A stretch of DNA of 64,000 bases from Porpolomopsis calyptriformis (GCA_951640195.1 OX621163.1:2604001-2668000); one strand, 5' to 3'; shown: positions 23,485 to 35,603, numbered from the stretch's first letter. Numbers and translations: made by a program. Notes: generated from the letters alone by a model not told the origin.

Positions 23485-24401
23485 TTGTATGACTTTCCTT
23501 ATAGGGACACAGATTGGACTGCTAATAAAATAAATACCACTTGCCCCATTATCTTACACCATTCGATGGCAATGTCTTCGCCCATTCCTCATCTTGCTCA
23601 TATCATCCCCCCCCCCCATCCCATGATAGTTCTATTGTCAGCCACGGATCTCTTTGATTATCACAATCCCATCCAATCTTTACTGGCGCATGAAGATCTT
23701 ACCAACAAAGATTCTCGATGCTGTCACCCACCTCCAAACCCTGATGTCCAAGGAGACCGAAATCGTGACACCACTCCTCACATGTCATCTCCAGATGCAG
23801 AGTTAAGGCTGTTGACTCCTAAAACATCTGAAGATGAAAGGACCATAGATAGTGCCAAGAATAATCATCCTGGCCAGGCTACTTGCTGTGTCACCTTCGC
23901 ATCCCCACAACCAACGTCTGTGAGAATCAAAATTTCTAGGCCAAAGAGGGCAGGTCGTAAGCCGCTTCGCAAACTCTTAAACTGGGAGCCAGTTATGTTA
24001 GAGGGTGTCAAGGTCCATTTCCATTTATCGGGTTACATTTGCCTCCATAATTTAACATATTATTTAGGATCATCTTCAATTTTATATTTCCAAACACCTG
24101 AAGAAATTGGAATGTTTTAAAAACCAAGACAAGGATTGACTCAACAAAGTCAAGGCATTAGTAGAATAGTTATTTTTCTATGGGACTCCACCATGACATT
24201 ATTTTACAGATGGTGGATGAATTTCCTATCCTTGATGAGTTTGAGAACTACTGGCCACTCGATCTCATGCTTATTACCCAACTCAAGTATACCTCAGCTG
24301 CGTCAAAAGGGTCTGCAGCCAAGCAGGTTGTAACAGTGGTGAAGAATTCGGTTACTGCTACTACTCGCTGTCAGACTCGATCTTCCAGTTTCCGATTGTA
24401 A
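23485..24401 (+). pseudogene. Lineage-specific unknown gene A, three exons, damaged
   Basis: A plus-strand ORF (23485-24120) ends in a basic KISRPKRAGRKPLRKLLNWE region. After a probable intron ending near 24067, an exon of DHLQFYISKHLKKLECFKNQ type follows with one TGA. After another intron ending in ttacag (about 24208), the last exon MVDEFPILDEFENYWPLDLM runs to a TAA at 24401. The last two exons resemble the C-terminus of uncharacterised proteins common in Agaricomycetes ('FPIL-x-FE-x2-WP'). No function is known to me. The first exon's start is uncertain. Confidence 0.5.
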
Positions 24402-24429
24402 TACATCACATAAATGAAAATTAGATCGA

Positions 24430-25120
24430 TTGCCCATGTGCCTGCGCTGGACACCATTGTCTTTTTTCGATCATCCACTCTCTATCCCTATTTAAATGGA
24501 TGAAAAATGTTCCTTCAAGCACCCTTTAACACACAGCTGGCTCATTCATATGGTCAATCAATGTTGATTCCTTCCCCACTCATCTCTGGCGAGTATTCAA
24601 TCCAACTTATTTGCTGCTAGGATTGACAATATTATAGCCCAACACATTCCTTCACTGCTGCCTTTACAGCGCCAGATCTGCCTCTCCAATAAACATTGTT
24701 GCCCATATGTATTGCGCATCTTAAAATCCCCAAACCCCTCATTATCCTTGTGTGGAAGGCCTGCTGAACTGCCTGAAGATCCAGTCATACATGCACGACA
24801 CATACATTTATATCAAGAAAGGCCGCATAACTACCACTCTTCACATCTTTTTCAAGAGACACACTGATCTACCTCGTAATCGCCAACTGGGTGTGCAAGG
24901 GGATATCTTAGTCATAAGGGTTGCTTCAAAAAGCAAGGAGTCTGTTGTGAACATGTGAGGATCTGACTGGCAACTTGCTGAATATGCAGCCAGATGGTGA
25001 GTTTCTAATTTCAACTAGCAAGTGAGACTTACAATGTACAGGGTTGCTCCCATGCTTCGTCACTTTCAAAAATATTCATGTAAATTTCCAAAGGAGATTG
25101 AACTGGTTATGTCGCGATGA
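24430..25120 (+). pseudogene. Lineage-specific unknown gene B
   Basis: The plus strand encodes RIDNIIAQHIPSLLPLQRQI (about 24610-24675), SLCGRPAELP, then after a one-base frame change near 24770 IQSYMHDTYIYIKKGRITTT and LGVQGDILVIRVAS. An intron at 24997-25041 joins RW to VAPMLRHFQKYSCKFPKEIE, ending at TGA 25118-25120. One internal TGA (NM*GSD) sits where Arg fits. It follows gene A closely on the same strand. I recognise the 'GDILVxRVAS' region as a recurrent unknown in mushroom genomes; the role is unknown. Confidence 0.5.
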
Positions 25121-25690
25121 CTGGGTTTAATTAATTAAGAATGATAAATGTTCTATTGAATAGATCTAGTTAAACAATAAATAATATCACGTTTCAATCA
25201 AATATAATGGTTGCCTGACATCGGAAACAGAGTCAGTAGAATAATAAAGTAAAAAAAAAAAAAGAGGGGGTTGGGACCACAATGGAGCCAGTATTCTGAT
25301 ATCGAACAATGAACAGAGGAGCTGAACCCACTTCCTCGATTATAAGGCAATTTGTATCAGATGATTCTTAATCAACTCCTTGTCTCAGGTGTTCAACACC
25401 AGAGACCTGTCAATTAGCCAAGCGTAATTCTACTCACATTCCTTGACAGTTACCAATGTCGCATATCTTGCCATCCTCTACGCAAGGTTTACAAGGATGA
25501 GGGAATGGTGCTAGCAATAATCACCCGCCGCTGCACCCAGTGCCAGGGGCCTTTGCCTCTGCCTCTGATAACACCACTGGTGATCATTAGAACATCCTGC
25601 AGGTGTGTATTCTCACATTAGCCTCACGGAGTAAATTGATATGATCCCAGGACACACCATCCAAAAGGCATGCTGTAGCAGGGCCTTCCC
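25121..25690. other. Gene-free interval
   Basis: AT-rich sequence with a 13-A run near 25251-25263 and no convincing reading frame, repeat pair or known motif. Confidence 0.5.
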
Positions 25691-25769
25691 ATGTTCAATT
25701 TGAAGCGGTGTGCAGATTCCCCCTTGAGAGGTTCTAGAAATCTCAATGGCATTTTTTTTTTGTATCAGG

Positions 25770-27870
25770 TTATGTCAGATGCCCGATATCATGCGAAGAA
25801 GGCTATGCGTGAAGCTACTGAGTGCAAAAGAGAAAACAATCAAGTTATGAATATCTCACAGGAACTCGACCAGGTTTGGGCCGCCATGACAGCTATGGCA
25901 CATGAGAGGGAGACATGGAAGCAGCAATAGTTGGAGATGCTCCACAGGGAGTTCGACAAAAATATCAAACAATGATTGGAACAGCTGTAGCAGGAGCTCA
26001 CACAACAACTTCCGACACAAGAACAGGAAGATGACAACCACCTCGAGACACAGATGGTGGAGCAAATGGTGTATTTTTAGAATCAGGTTGAACAACTACA
26101 AGGTGACAATCAGCGCCTGGTAGGTGACTGGTTCAACAGCGCATAGCTACTAACAAAGGGACATGCACCAGGCACAAGAGAAAGATGCACTGCAGAGAGG
26201 ATTTGAATGGGACTTGGTAACATTCCTTCACAAAATTTGATCATCAAAAGTAATAGATTTGATAGAACAACAGAATGGGTGAAATCACATCGATGAGGTG
26301 GCAACTCCCTTCAGTTAGTCTAAGTGCAGTTCTCCGATGTTACAACAGCTGATGTTCAACACCAAAGTTTCCTGGGATATCACCTACCACCCCTCCAAGA
26401 TCTGCAACCCCCCAAGGACCACAAGAAAGTTTCCCCTGAACCCCTCCACAAGGAATCCCTTGATTTGTGACACCGGATTTGCGAGCTGCTTGAAACACTC
26501 AAGCTTTTGATAAGGCGATGGGGCATAAAGGTGGTACAATTCCCACCATCCCCTTGCGACTGGCTCCGACTCTAGCATCAAATTCAACTATCCCAGTTGA
26601 AGCAGAGGGAACTCCTACAGTACCAGAGTTAGTACTAACATTCAACCTACAAGACCCCAGGTCTGTGGAAACAGTGAAGCTAGTGGTTGAAGAGGTGTTG
26701 AAAAGATTGGGCCATGTAACATTTGATGGCACTTATCGAAAGACAAAGGGTAGCAAGCGGAGAAGAAAGGAGTTATCAATCAAGGCCCAGTAGGCCATTA
26801 TAAGCCTGGAACAGGACTGTTGGTGGAAAGTAAGGATATCAATCACTTTGCTGACCAGTTCCCTCATACTTCCACCTATAGCAAGCGATATGAGAAGTGT
26901 GGAAGTACACATTTGGCACTACCGGGGCCAATGACTTCACAACCTACATCCTCGCACAGGAAGAGGATGTTGAAGCCTGCAATGCTGGTACCAGGAATGA
27001 CCCCAATATGCAGCTTGATTTTGGCAATGGTTTTTCCAAGTCTAGATGGAACCAATTAATCCTTCAGTGAATTTGCGATTCTATAATCACTACGCATGAG
27101 AAACAAGGCAGCTGGGACCTTCCTGATGTCTCTTATGAGTATATCATGGGGGAGCTAGAGGGGCAGCTTAAGAGATCGCAACAAGCATGGGCACAGGTGC
27201 AACCTCACTTCTTGCCAGAGGTCAGTCGGATGGAGACATTTGAACAAGTTGAAACATGTGTCCAGACATACTCCAGGAAGCAGATGGCTGATGTGAATGG
27301 GAGAGCCCTTTGGAAATGAGTAAATGCACTATCTGAATCGAAAAAATCATTTATACTGACTGTGGTGATAGAAATTCGATAAACGCTTGAATACTGTGGA
27401 GAAGGTGATTCAAATCAAGGCTAGCCAAGGCGCTATTGACCTGCCAACATGGGAGTATTTCTGAGAAATCCTCAACAAGTTATCAATTGAGGGGATGTCT
27501 TCTGAGGAGGGTGATGTTGAGATGATAGGTGGCCACATGATGTCAGTGTATCATGTGAAGCTGTGTCTATGGTGTGCAAAGGAGGTAGGTGACTATCTTA
27601 GGATCATCGATAAGACTGGGGAGTTGCCTGGTATTCGTGGAACCAAGGGAAGTAAAAGCGCTCCAAGGACCTGAACAACCATTCCTGGGAGGTCAGAAGC
27701 TAAAACAAATCTTCCATGGAAGATGTACAATCCCCAATGGCTCACCGACCAAGAAAAAGAAAGACTGTGGTATGTGGAGGATGAATTGTGTGTATCAGAG
27801 GAGGCTTTTGAACTTTTGGTACTGGCTACGGCGAATCTCTGAGGTGGTTCTTGTAGTGAGAATAGGGTTT
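25770..27870 (+). pseudogene. Lineage-specific unknown gene C, long coiled-coil protein, decayed
   Basis: The plus strand carries fragments of one large protein. A coiled-coil N-terminus (25770-25930, DARYHAKKAMREATECKREN) comes first, then a basic KTKGSKRRRKELSIKAQ segment (about 26737-26792). Next are DLPDVSYEYIMGELEGQL (about 27121-27175) and VIQIKASQGAIDLPTWEYF (about 27408-27462). After GMSSEEG and VYHVKLCLWCAKEVGDYLRI comes a C-terminal WYVEDELCVSEEAFELLVLA (about 27771-27830). The order and motifs match a very common uncharacterised Agaricomycete family. Numerous stops and likely introns; non-functional as read. Function unknown. Confidence 0.5.
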
Positions 27871-27964
27871 GTAAATAGATACCAGTCTAGATATTGTTAT
27901 TGTTAGAACGGCAATAATAGAAATGCATCTGCACAATGTTAAACATCATGCAGTACCAAACAAG

Positions 27965-28095
27965 AGATCGGAAGGATGACAATGATGGTGACAATGACAA
28001 TGATGATGACAGTGACAATGACAGTGACAATGATGGTGACAATGATGGTGATGATGACAATGATGATGATGGTGATGGTGACAGTGACAAGGGCA
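27965..28095 (+). repeat. GAYGGTGACAATGA tandem array
   Basis: About 130 bp of imperfect 6-18 bp repeats of gatggtgacaatgac. Read on the plus strand it would encode only D, N, S and G. It lies 3' of gene C with no clear link to it. Confidence 0.8.
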
Positions 28096-28284
28096 CAAAC
28101 TATGCGATCAGAACAGCCATCTGAACAACATTGAATAGTGTTCAAGAGGCTACCTACACAATGTTGAACATCATGCAGAGTAGTTGTGGGAGTTGATGAG
28201 TGCCAACAAACTGGCCACAACACAAAGATCACATGACTTTGTGCTCTCTCTCATGTCCCTCCAGGTGTTCTAACATCTGGTGGA

Positions 28285-28590
28285 TCTGCTTACGCTCCTG
28301 TTGGCATTCCATGCTGACAAGGCCTACGTTCAACCTTGGAGGCTCTCATCCCCCTCCGTTTACTTATCCATTGGCTTACTATGCTTTTGTCAGTGTTCCA
28401 CGCTAACAAAGCCTATCTTCAACCTTGGATGCTCTCATTCCCTCTACCTATCCTATCCCCCATCTATCTTCTTACTACGCTTTTGTTAGTGTTCTATGCT
28501 GACAAGGCCTATCCTGGACCTTGGAAGCTCTCGCTCATTCCCCCACTACTTCTGCGTTGTTGGTGCTTAATGCTGATAAGGTTGTTAGGC
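28285..28590. repeat. Tandem array of about 75-97 bp units
   Basis: Four degenerate copies of a unit containing 'ttccatgctgacaaggcctac', 'caaccttggaggctctcat' and 'ctatgcttttgt' lie head to tail. Anchors (gctgacaagg-type) are near 28313, 28403, 28496 and 28571. A decayed copy of the palindrome seen at 12180 lies just before it (28259-28283). Confidence 0.75.
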
Positions 28591-28879
28591 ACCTTTCCTG
28601 AGTCTTCATATTCTACACTGAGATGAGACAGTCTTACCTATGCCAATGTGAGCTACAAATTGGGGGTACATGGTCCCAAAAACCGAAAAGGTGATGCATA
28701 ACCTCACTCTGCAGCAGCTCAAAGCACAGGTCATCTCATGCCTATACCATGTATGACCAGTTGGTCTGATTATCACTCCTTAGGACTCCAGCCTCATTGC
28801 TGGGGAAATTGTTAACTTACCATCAGGAAAACTAGTAATCCTGCACTCCGAAGTCTTGAGAGAAAAAGGAAATGCTGAT

Positions 28880-29580
28880 GACATTGTTGAATCCTACCAT
28901 GTATGAATAGTAGCAGGCAGTTACCATCAAATGTATGGTATCAACTACACTGAAACATTCTCCTCCACTGCCAAAATGCCATCTGTCCAAGTTATAATTG
29001 CCCTAACAGCCTAATTAGACTGGGAGATCCACCAGGTTGACATCAAAAATGCTTACCTCAATGCTCCCCTCAAGGAGGAAGTATATATGAAGCTGCTGAA
29101 AGGAGTCTTGAAACCTGGGGAAGAAGGTAAGGTTTGCTGACTCCTTAAAGCTATGTATAGCCTGAAGCAGGCTGGACATGAATGGTATGAGACTCTCGCC
29201 ACAGCATTCTATAAGCTGGGATACTGCTGGTCAAGTGTTGACCACTCTGTGTTCTTCAAATGTGAATATAGCAGTAGCCACAGATGATATAGCTATAGTG
29301 GGATCATCCATCTCAGCAGTAAACAAATTAAAGTAAGGGCTTAGTGGCCACTTCAAACTTGTGGACATGGGTGAGATCCACTGGTTCCTAGGGTTTGAAA
29401 TCAAATGGGACAGAACAACAAGGTCCATCCCCATCAATCAATGTGCTTATATAGAAGCTATGGCTAAAAAGTTTGGCATCGATAACACCAAACCCATGGT
29501 CCTACCTGCCCTCCCTAGGCAAATCCTATCTTCTGACCAGTTACCTATCACACTGCATCAAGTGAATGAAATATGCAGCA
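28880..29580 (+). pseudogene. Copia reverse transcriptase (5' part, before pogo insertion)
   Basis: Plus-strand RVT_2 homology: SYHQMYGINYTETFSS near 28920-28970, DWEIHQVDIKNAYLNAPLKE (about 29016-29075), AMYSLKQAGHEWYETL (about 29150-29200), and later a KFGI-type block to about 29580. Several stops (for example after LTA and VC) and at least one frame change near 29270 break it. The frame resumes across the TA target at 33702. Confidence 0.85.
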
Positions 29581-30073
29581 TATAGTGTACTGGTGGTCCT
29601 TCATACACCACTGGTCCTTTGTACACAAGGCAATTCCTCCCTTAGTTTTAAACCTACTACTTAACCTGTTTGGGGAATGGTTAAAACTATTGTTACCTTG
29701 ATTTATCTGAACTTTGGTAGGAAATGGATGGTTTTTCATGACGAATGATAACACATACCACAAGGTAAAGCCCAATTTGGTTGATCACATCTTTTTGGTG
29801 GGCAATTCCTCATCTTTGGGGCCAGATTGCCTTTTTGTGAAACCTGGGGGCAAAAGACAGCATAGAGTAGTGTTAATTCCATCCCTTAAATGGAAGAATT
29901 GGAGTGAAATTGAGGATTGCAGAGAATTTTATATTTGAGCCTAAACTAAGCGTGACACCACATGACAGTACACAACGCGTCAAGCTTCTTCCCATTGCAT
30001 TGGACACCAATTTCTGCATTCAAACTACCTTCTGACCTGATTCGATATCAATGCCTTACAAAGCCCTCTCAGA

Positions 30074-32301
30074 ACATGCCAAACAGTAAAAATCACGTCA
30101 TGCAAGCAATGCCCAGATGCAAGAGGCAGTGGACGAGTATCTACGCAAAAAGGAGAAGCCACCTGGAGAATGCCTTGGATTACGAAAAGTAGCTGAGAAG
30201 CACAAGGTTCCTTTTACAACCCTTGGTGACCTTGCAAGAGGAGGGCAGAGTATGAGTGCATTTAATACCATGAAGCAGATTCTAAAACCAGCTGAGGAAA
30301 CCATTTTGGTTAACTTTATTATAGAATCTGCAGATCAGGGACTCCCACTCACTCAGAAGAATATCAAGAACCATGCAAATGGTATAATGAAGGCTTAAGA
30401 TGGCCCAAGATACAAACCAGTAGGGGGGAGCTGGATTGGGCAGTTTCTTGACAGGCATCGTGAACAGCTGCAGAGTCACTGGAGTAAACCACTTGACACA
30501 CAGCGTGCCCAAGCACTGAACCCCGAGGCAGTAAAGCACTGGTTTGAATTAGTGGAAGAGGAGCTGGTAAAGAAAGGAATTAGACTGGAGGATGTCTATG
30601 GTATGGATGAAAGTGGATTCCCTCCTTCAGACCAGGGAGTATAGTGAGTAGTTGGTCATCGAGGCACGAAAACCCAGCATAAACAGGGAAACGCAAACCA
30701 TGAGAATGTAACTGTGTTGGTGATGATATGCGCAAATGGAAAGACTGTCAAGCCCTTGATTATTTTCAAGGGAAGAAACTTCATGACAAACTGGAATAAT
30801 GATAATATTTCTGAAGCGGCGTAAGTTCTGTTCTTGTTATGTTTAAACTGCACTGCTAAGAGGATGTTAGTTTTGTGCACTCAGAGAATGGGTGGACAGA
30901 TGGGGTACTTAGGCGCCAATGGATTGAAACAGTCTTTGATGCAGAGACCAAGGCCAGATCAGAAGGTCGAACCCGTCTCTTGTTCTTGGATGGCCATACT
31001 GTAGCTCGCACTACACTTCATCTCTTCTTGAATATGTGACCATGAACAACATTGCAATTCTGGGATATCCACCTCACTGCACCCATGCTCTCCAGGGACT
31101 TGATGTTGCATGTTTTGGGAAAATAAAACAGTGCTGGAAAGAGGAGATTAATAAATTCGAGGAACTCAATTTTAGAGGCGTCTTGAAGGCTGACTTTGCA
31201 AAGGTATGGGGGTTGGCCTATCTGCATGCATTCACCCCAGACTTGGTTGCAGCAGCCTTCAGCTCCACTGGCATCCATCCTTTCAATCCCAATATCATCA
31301 CTTCCCAGCAAATGAAACCAAGTGAATCAACCTCAATGCATAGCCTCTTCCCCCTACCCCAATCATCTCCAACTTGTGTCATCCTTGCGACCCTCCACTC
31401 CTAACAGTCAATGTCCTTTGATGTTTCGCCATCAACCCACACACCTGTGTATGTCACTGATACTCATGTGAGTATCACCACTCCAGACTGAGCACCAAAA
31501 CGAACCCACAATGAAAATATTGATCCGGTCCTGTTCACCCCATCTAAACAGATGCAGATACTGACTGCTGGCCTTGCGCGCACATCATCTGGGTCATTCC
31601 TAGTCTCAAAAGCACACATAACATCAGAACAGGCAGCAAAACTGATTGTACCGCCTGTTCTCGAGAAGTTGCCACTGCTCCCAGAGCCAGAGTGGAAGCT
31701 GCTGAGAACAGCATCAATGTCAAACTACGAGACCTGTGATCAACTGGATAGAAGACTCAAGGAACTCACCAACAGCCTCAGACTTGCAAAATAGTATATC
31801 GACTCACAGAACTCTATCATCGAAGCAAGCCAGGCCCAACTCGTTGTCCAGGGAATGACGCTGGGAAAACTAAATAGGTCACTCCATGCAAATGAGACCA
31901 AAAAGGCTGTTGATCGCACTGTCTTGTTTCCAGGAGGGAAGGGCCAAGTTTTAACTTGCAGTGCCTTTCGAGATAAATTAGCTGAGAGGGAGAGGATCAG
32001 ACAAGAAGAAGTAGAGGGCAAGGAAAAGAGGAAAGTGACCCGGGAAGAACAGAAATCAGAGAAGGCAGCAATTGAACTACAGTGGAAGCTGATAGTTAGA
32101 GAACATGATGAGGCAGTGGAAAGGTGGAAGCAGGCATGCTCGAAACTCACCAATGATGGGGTACCAAAGAGAAGTCACCCCAAAAAGCCGGCTTGTCCCC
32201 TTAAACCGAAGCTCCTACATGCTTCGTTGTCGAGCACACTGCATGTTGAAGACCTTGATGGAAAAGACATGGATTTGAGCTTGGATGATGAATTTCTGTG
32301 A
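30074..32301 (+). pseudogene. Pogo-type DDE transposase of P2
   Basis: The plus-strand product has an N-terminal helix-turn-helix region (EYLRKKEKPPG to DLARGGQSMS), a DNA-binding middle part, and the DDE catalytic domain: VYGMDESGFPP (near 30595-30630), LLFLDGH (near 30980-30996), ILGYPPHCTHALQGLDV (near 31057-31110). A coiled-coil and basic C-terminus ends at TGA 32299-32301. A 50-bp intron, 30821-30870, joins SEAA to FVHSENGW. Defects: stops near 30396 and 30643-30648, a 5-bp insertion at 30999-31003, stops near 31404, 31490 and 31794, and a frame break near the N-terminus. It is clearly a pogo/Tigger-class transposase, now inactive. Confidence 0.88.
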
Positions 32302-33582
32302 TTAATCTCCTGTTTATTGGTGACCTCTATGTAGCCTAGAGGTTGTGGACAGTATGGGAACAGAATATAGATGACCGATGGATCCAGATTGTTGAGTAAA
32401 AGTGATTTTCAGAGGGAAGATGAAGGGAGGTGACATCTGTCACATGTGTATGAAGGACACATTTTTGTGACATTTCAGCTTTTTCCAAGATTTAACAACA
32501 AACAACGAAACAGTGTAATTTTCATTATTTGTACTGGCATAACTAGAATACTGACTACCTTTATCAGGTGAAATATAAATACTTCACTTCTAGAACTACT
32601 GGAGTTATACATCAATCAAGTAAGTCCTAGTTGTTTGGGGGAGATGTGGATTGATTGGGTAATGATCACTTCCTCCTTTGATGGGGCTTGAGTAATCCTT
32701 GGCTAGGATGTACAGATGAGCAGGCTATCCAAACTCAATGGATAGTATTGACTGGGAGAACAAGAATGAAGTCAATGGCTGACTTAGAAGAATATGTATC
32801 ACAGTGAGGTCTCTCCAATAAGAACTGAGACTTAGAGAATGTGATAAATAAGCAGGGGCTGAGGTAAGATAAGATAGTCCACGATGGCTATCTTCAACTT
32901 ACAGAAAATGTCAAGGGGTGATTCCTAAGTTGGTTCTTCACGTAAGAGGGCTTAGGTGAAATCACACAGGGTATAAGCTTAATAGACTAGACTAGATTGG
33001 ATGTATTGACTACAGTTAAGTAGTATCAATAAGGGATAGCACTAGGTACTGAGTACTAGGGGTGAGTTCAAGGGACAAGGGGGAGGGGGGATAAAGTGGG
33101 GTAAAAAGTGAACTAAAATGTGGACTTAATGTGAACTGAACTCCTCATTGGTGAAAAGGGGGCCCTTTATATATGTTTGAGAACAATGGGCAATGAGAAC
33201 AATAGGAAATAAGAACAATGGATAAAAGAACAATGAGGAGTTTGAATTGTGACTCACCATGAGTCAGACAATGAGGAGAACAATGGAGGGGATTAATATG
33301 AGTCATAGTGACTCAGAGAACAATGGAGTGATGACAGAACAATAGACAAATGGGATATGAGTCATTCTGACTCAGAGAACAATGGGGGAGAATGCTATTG
33401 TCCATGATAAGATAGCATAGGTAAAGATAGTAGTGTATCTTATCTGAGATAAGATAATATGTGAGGGACAGTGATATCTTATCTAAGATAAGATAAGATA
33501 AGATAAGATAAGATAAGGATGTGTGAGCTAAGGATGCTACTTGCTGAATACATGATCTTTGGTTAAGTTTGATACCAAATCA
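32302..33582. other. Non-coding part of P2 with probable LTR-like insertion and (GATAA)n
   Basis: No gene. From about 32640 the composition resembles an LTR (scattered 'gagtcatactgactc' motifs, a TTTATATATG box near 33170). A (GATAA/TTATC)n run lies at about 33475-33520. The right limit could be 'ggatcatgaca' near 33600, but I found neither a matching left end nor a target duplication. Confidence 0.4.
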
Positions 33583-33701
33583 GTTTGGGATCATGACACC
33601 TTGAAAAAGAATTTGTCAACTGAGATTTGAGAAATAGAGTGAGGAGAGATGACAAAGTGTAAAATATATTCTGGTGTACAAAGGACCGCCGGTACACTGT
33701 A

Positions 33702-34317
33702 CTATATACTCTGGCTAGTGATAATATCATGACCAGATGCAATCTTTCAAGTCAGGCAGCTAGCCCAATTTATCTAGAACCTAGGAAAGGCTTATTAGGA
33801 AGCCCTAAAGTGGTTGATAAGCTACCTGAACATGATGAAGGATTTGTGGTTAGTACTCACTGAAGGAGAGAAGTCGGATCCTGTTGTCTACACAGACACA
33901 GACTAGGCATCGCAATTGGATCGCCACTCAATCTCCAGATATGCAATGCAGATAGGAAATAGAATGGTGATGTGGAGCTCGAAAAAGTAACCAATCATTG
34001 CACTATCAAGTATGGAGTTAGAATATATCGCGCAGACCTATGCCCTGAAGGAGGTGCTGTGGGTGTGAGGATTTATTGGAGAACTTATCTTGAAATTTAT
34101 GAAGCCAACCATCCTGTACTCTAACAACCAAGGGGCTATTACTCTCACCAAAAACAACAAGTTTCATGCCCACTTGAAACACATCGACATCTACTATCAC
34201 TTTATCAGAGAGGCCATAGAAAAGAGGGAAATTGAGCTTACCTATGTGCTGACAACAGAAAACCTTGCAGACATATTCACCAAGCCCCTACTAACTCCCA
34301 AGTTCAACTACTTTTGA
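33702..34317 (+). pseudogene. Copia RNase H (3' part, after pogo insertion)
   Basis: Plus strand: SISGYAMQIGNRMVMWSSKK type text (about 33926-33985), SMELEYIAQTYALKEVLW (about 34012-34065), ILYSNNQGAITLTKN and KHIDIYYHFIREAI, then LADIFTKPLLTPKF, the usual copia pol C-terminus, ending at TGA 34315-34317. Stops at about 33904 and 34067 disable it. The PPT and LTR follow directly. Confidence 0.88.
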
Positions 34318-34351
34318 AGGAAACTCAGACTGCATAGTAATTGAGGGGGAG

Positions 34352-34458
34352 TGTTGAGGATAGGTAATCACTCGCTAGTACATCTACATTATATCTGTAT
34401 TATGTAATCCTAGTACTTTGTCTCAACACAACTTTTACCTGAAGATTATCTCAATAGG
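34352..34458 (+). repeat. Copia 3' LTR, truncated
   Basis: TGTTGAGGATAGGTAATC follows the purine tract of the copia element. Only about 90-107 bp remain before chromovirus sequence takes over. The exact break is uncertain. Confidence 0.6.
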
Positions 34459-34874
34459 AAGTCTGATTCTTATTATAAACTGGTTGATGTCAAGATAGTT
34501 TTACTTCAGGTGCTCTGTCCTAGATAATAATGAAAGTCTCAGGTCCTAGTTATTGAGGGTAGTTAATGAGGAATCAGACTTAAAGTCTGAGTATGACTAA
34601 CTATGAGTTTATATACTGACTTATGCTACTGCAGATGTTACATGAGGAATACATGTAGTGAGTAAGAGATAAATATGATAGTGACTTAGAGCATGTGAAG
34701 AGGTGAAACATAAGTAGTTGGAAATAAAAGGTATCCTACTTAGGGTAAATGAAAAAGATAAGGTGATGGGGAATCCTATAACACAATCATGGGGAATCCC
34801 AAGCAAGATAAGCAAAGTCCAACTAGACAACAATAACAAACATGGATGAGGAAGGAAAATTTAAAACTATAACA
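34459..34874 (-). repeat. Chromovirus family 3 5' LTR with self-complementary primer site
   Basis: 34471-34874 is a relative of the LTR at 1095-1493. Directly beside it, 34459-34470 reads AAGTCTGATTCT. The LTR contains GGAATCAGACTT at 34570-34581, its inverted complement (11 of 12 bases). On the minus strand this is the arrangement 5' LTR then primer site. Internal sequence stops after about 20 bp, so this is a fragment. The LTR ends are decayed (TG to TA, TGACA to TAACA). Confidence 0.75.
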
Positions 34875-35603
34875 CCAAGTAATATTAGGTTGCCTACTGG
34901 AACAAGCAGTAAAAGATATAAACTTAAGGTTTATATAAGCTAGTCAGTAGACTATATAACTAGTCATGCTTAATAAGTATGAGTAGGTATTATGATTTGG
35001 TAGTTGAATAGTTTTACTTGCATTGGAGGGGCTGATGAGGAGTCAAATGTTTGACTAAAGATTGGCAAGCTAACTAGGAATCAAACTTATCTTACTGACT
35101 AAAAGACCAGGCTTATATACTAACTACCTGAGTTAGCATAAGTTAACCATAAGGATGATTACAAAGTGGAAAACAGAATGTGACTAGTGAAGAGTCACAA
35201 AAAGAATAACAGAACTGGAATGTGACTCATGAAGAGTTGGAAAGAAAGTACATGTGATCAGTCTCTATATATAAGTTAGTAGAGTGGAAGGGTAAATGGC
35301 TAAGAGACTAACCAAGTCCTGACTAAAAGAAAAAGGAAAAAATGAAAAAATACATCTGTAACAGTAGGGTCATGTGACCCTCCATGTATGTAATATAACC
35401 ATTACATTCTCCCCCTCTAGATTAGCTACTAAGGGTGAGTCAAGCTAAAGTGCTTGACTAGATATATTACAGTATAAAAGATGAAATATAAAAACAATTA
35501 TATTAAAGACAAGTCAAATATACAGAAAAATGAAATAAAAGAAATAATTCTAAACATCTTGTTTAGATGTGATTCTGTAGTCTAATGAGTTACCTGTATT
35601 AGC
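34875..35603 (-). repeat. LTR-like remnants of a further retroelement family
   Basis: No gene. The block from about 34985 to 35406 is LTR-like, with TATA boxes (cttatatac, ctatatata) and 'gaggagtcaaatgtttgac' inverted motifs. It is followed by ttctccccctct (35407-35418), which on the minus strand is a purine tract AGAGGGGGAGAA next to a 3' LTR. The rest to 35603 is AT-rich and unassigned. Confidence 0.45.

Larger units (their letters stand above)
29583..33699 (+). mobile_element. Pogo-like DNA transposon P2 inside copia pol
   Basis: The inverted ends TAGTGTACTGGTGGTCC (left) and CAGTGTACCGGCGGTCC (right, reverse complement) differ only by C to T changes, two of them at CpG. A TA dinucleotide flanks both ends (29581-29582, 33700-33701). 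Removing the element and one TA restores continuous copia pol. The left end contains a local duplication of the 'ggtcctt...gtacac' part. The interior holds a DDE transposase; 32302-33699 has none. Confidence 0.9.
28680..34458 (+). mobile_element. Ty1/copia retrotransposon, 5' degraded, split by a pogo element
   Basis: RT (to 29580) and RNase H (33702-34317) of a copia pol lie on the plus strand either side of a 4.1 kb pogo element. A purine tract ttgagggggag (34341-34351) and the start of a 3' LTR, TGTTGAGGATAGG at 34352, follow. The LTR is cut off near 34440-34458 by chromovirus sequence. Gag and the 5' LTR were not recognised upstream of the tandem repeats. Confidence 0.8.

Noticed and set aside
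27936..28124. 62-codon acidic D/N repeat protein
   Set aside because: It is a tandem DNA repeat read as protein, with no conserved flanking frame.
28200..28626. Three overlapping plus-strand frames with repeated Leu/Pro text
   Set aside because: They fall in the 75-97 bp tandem array; the open frames are a by-product of the repeat.
32640..33610. Possible second complete LTR inside P2
   Set aside because: It has LTR-like composition and a TGACA end, but no matching start and no target duplication.
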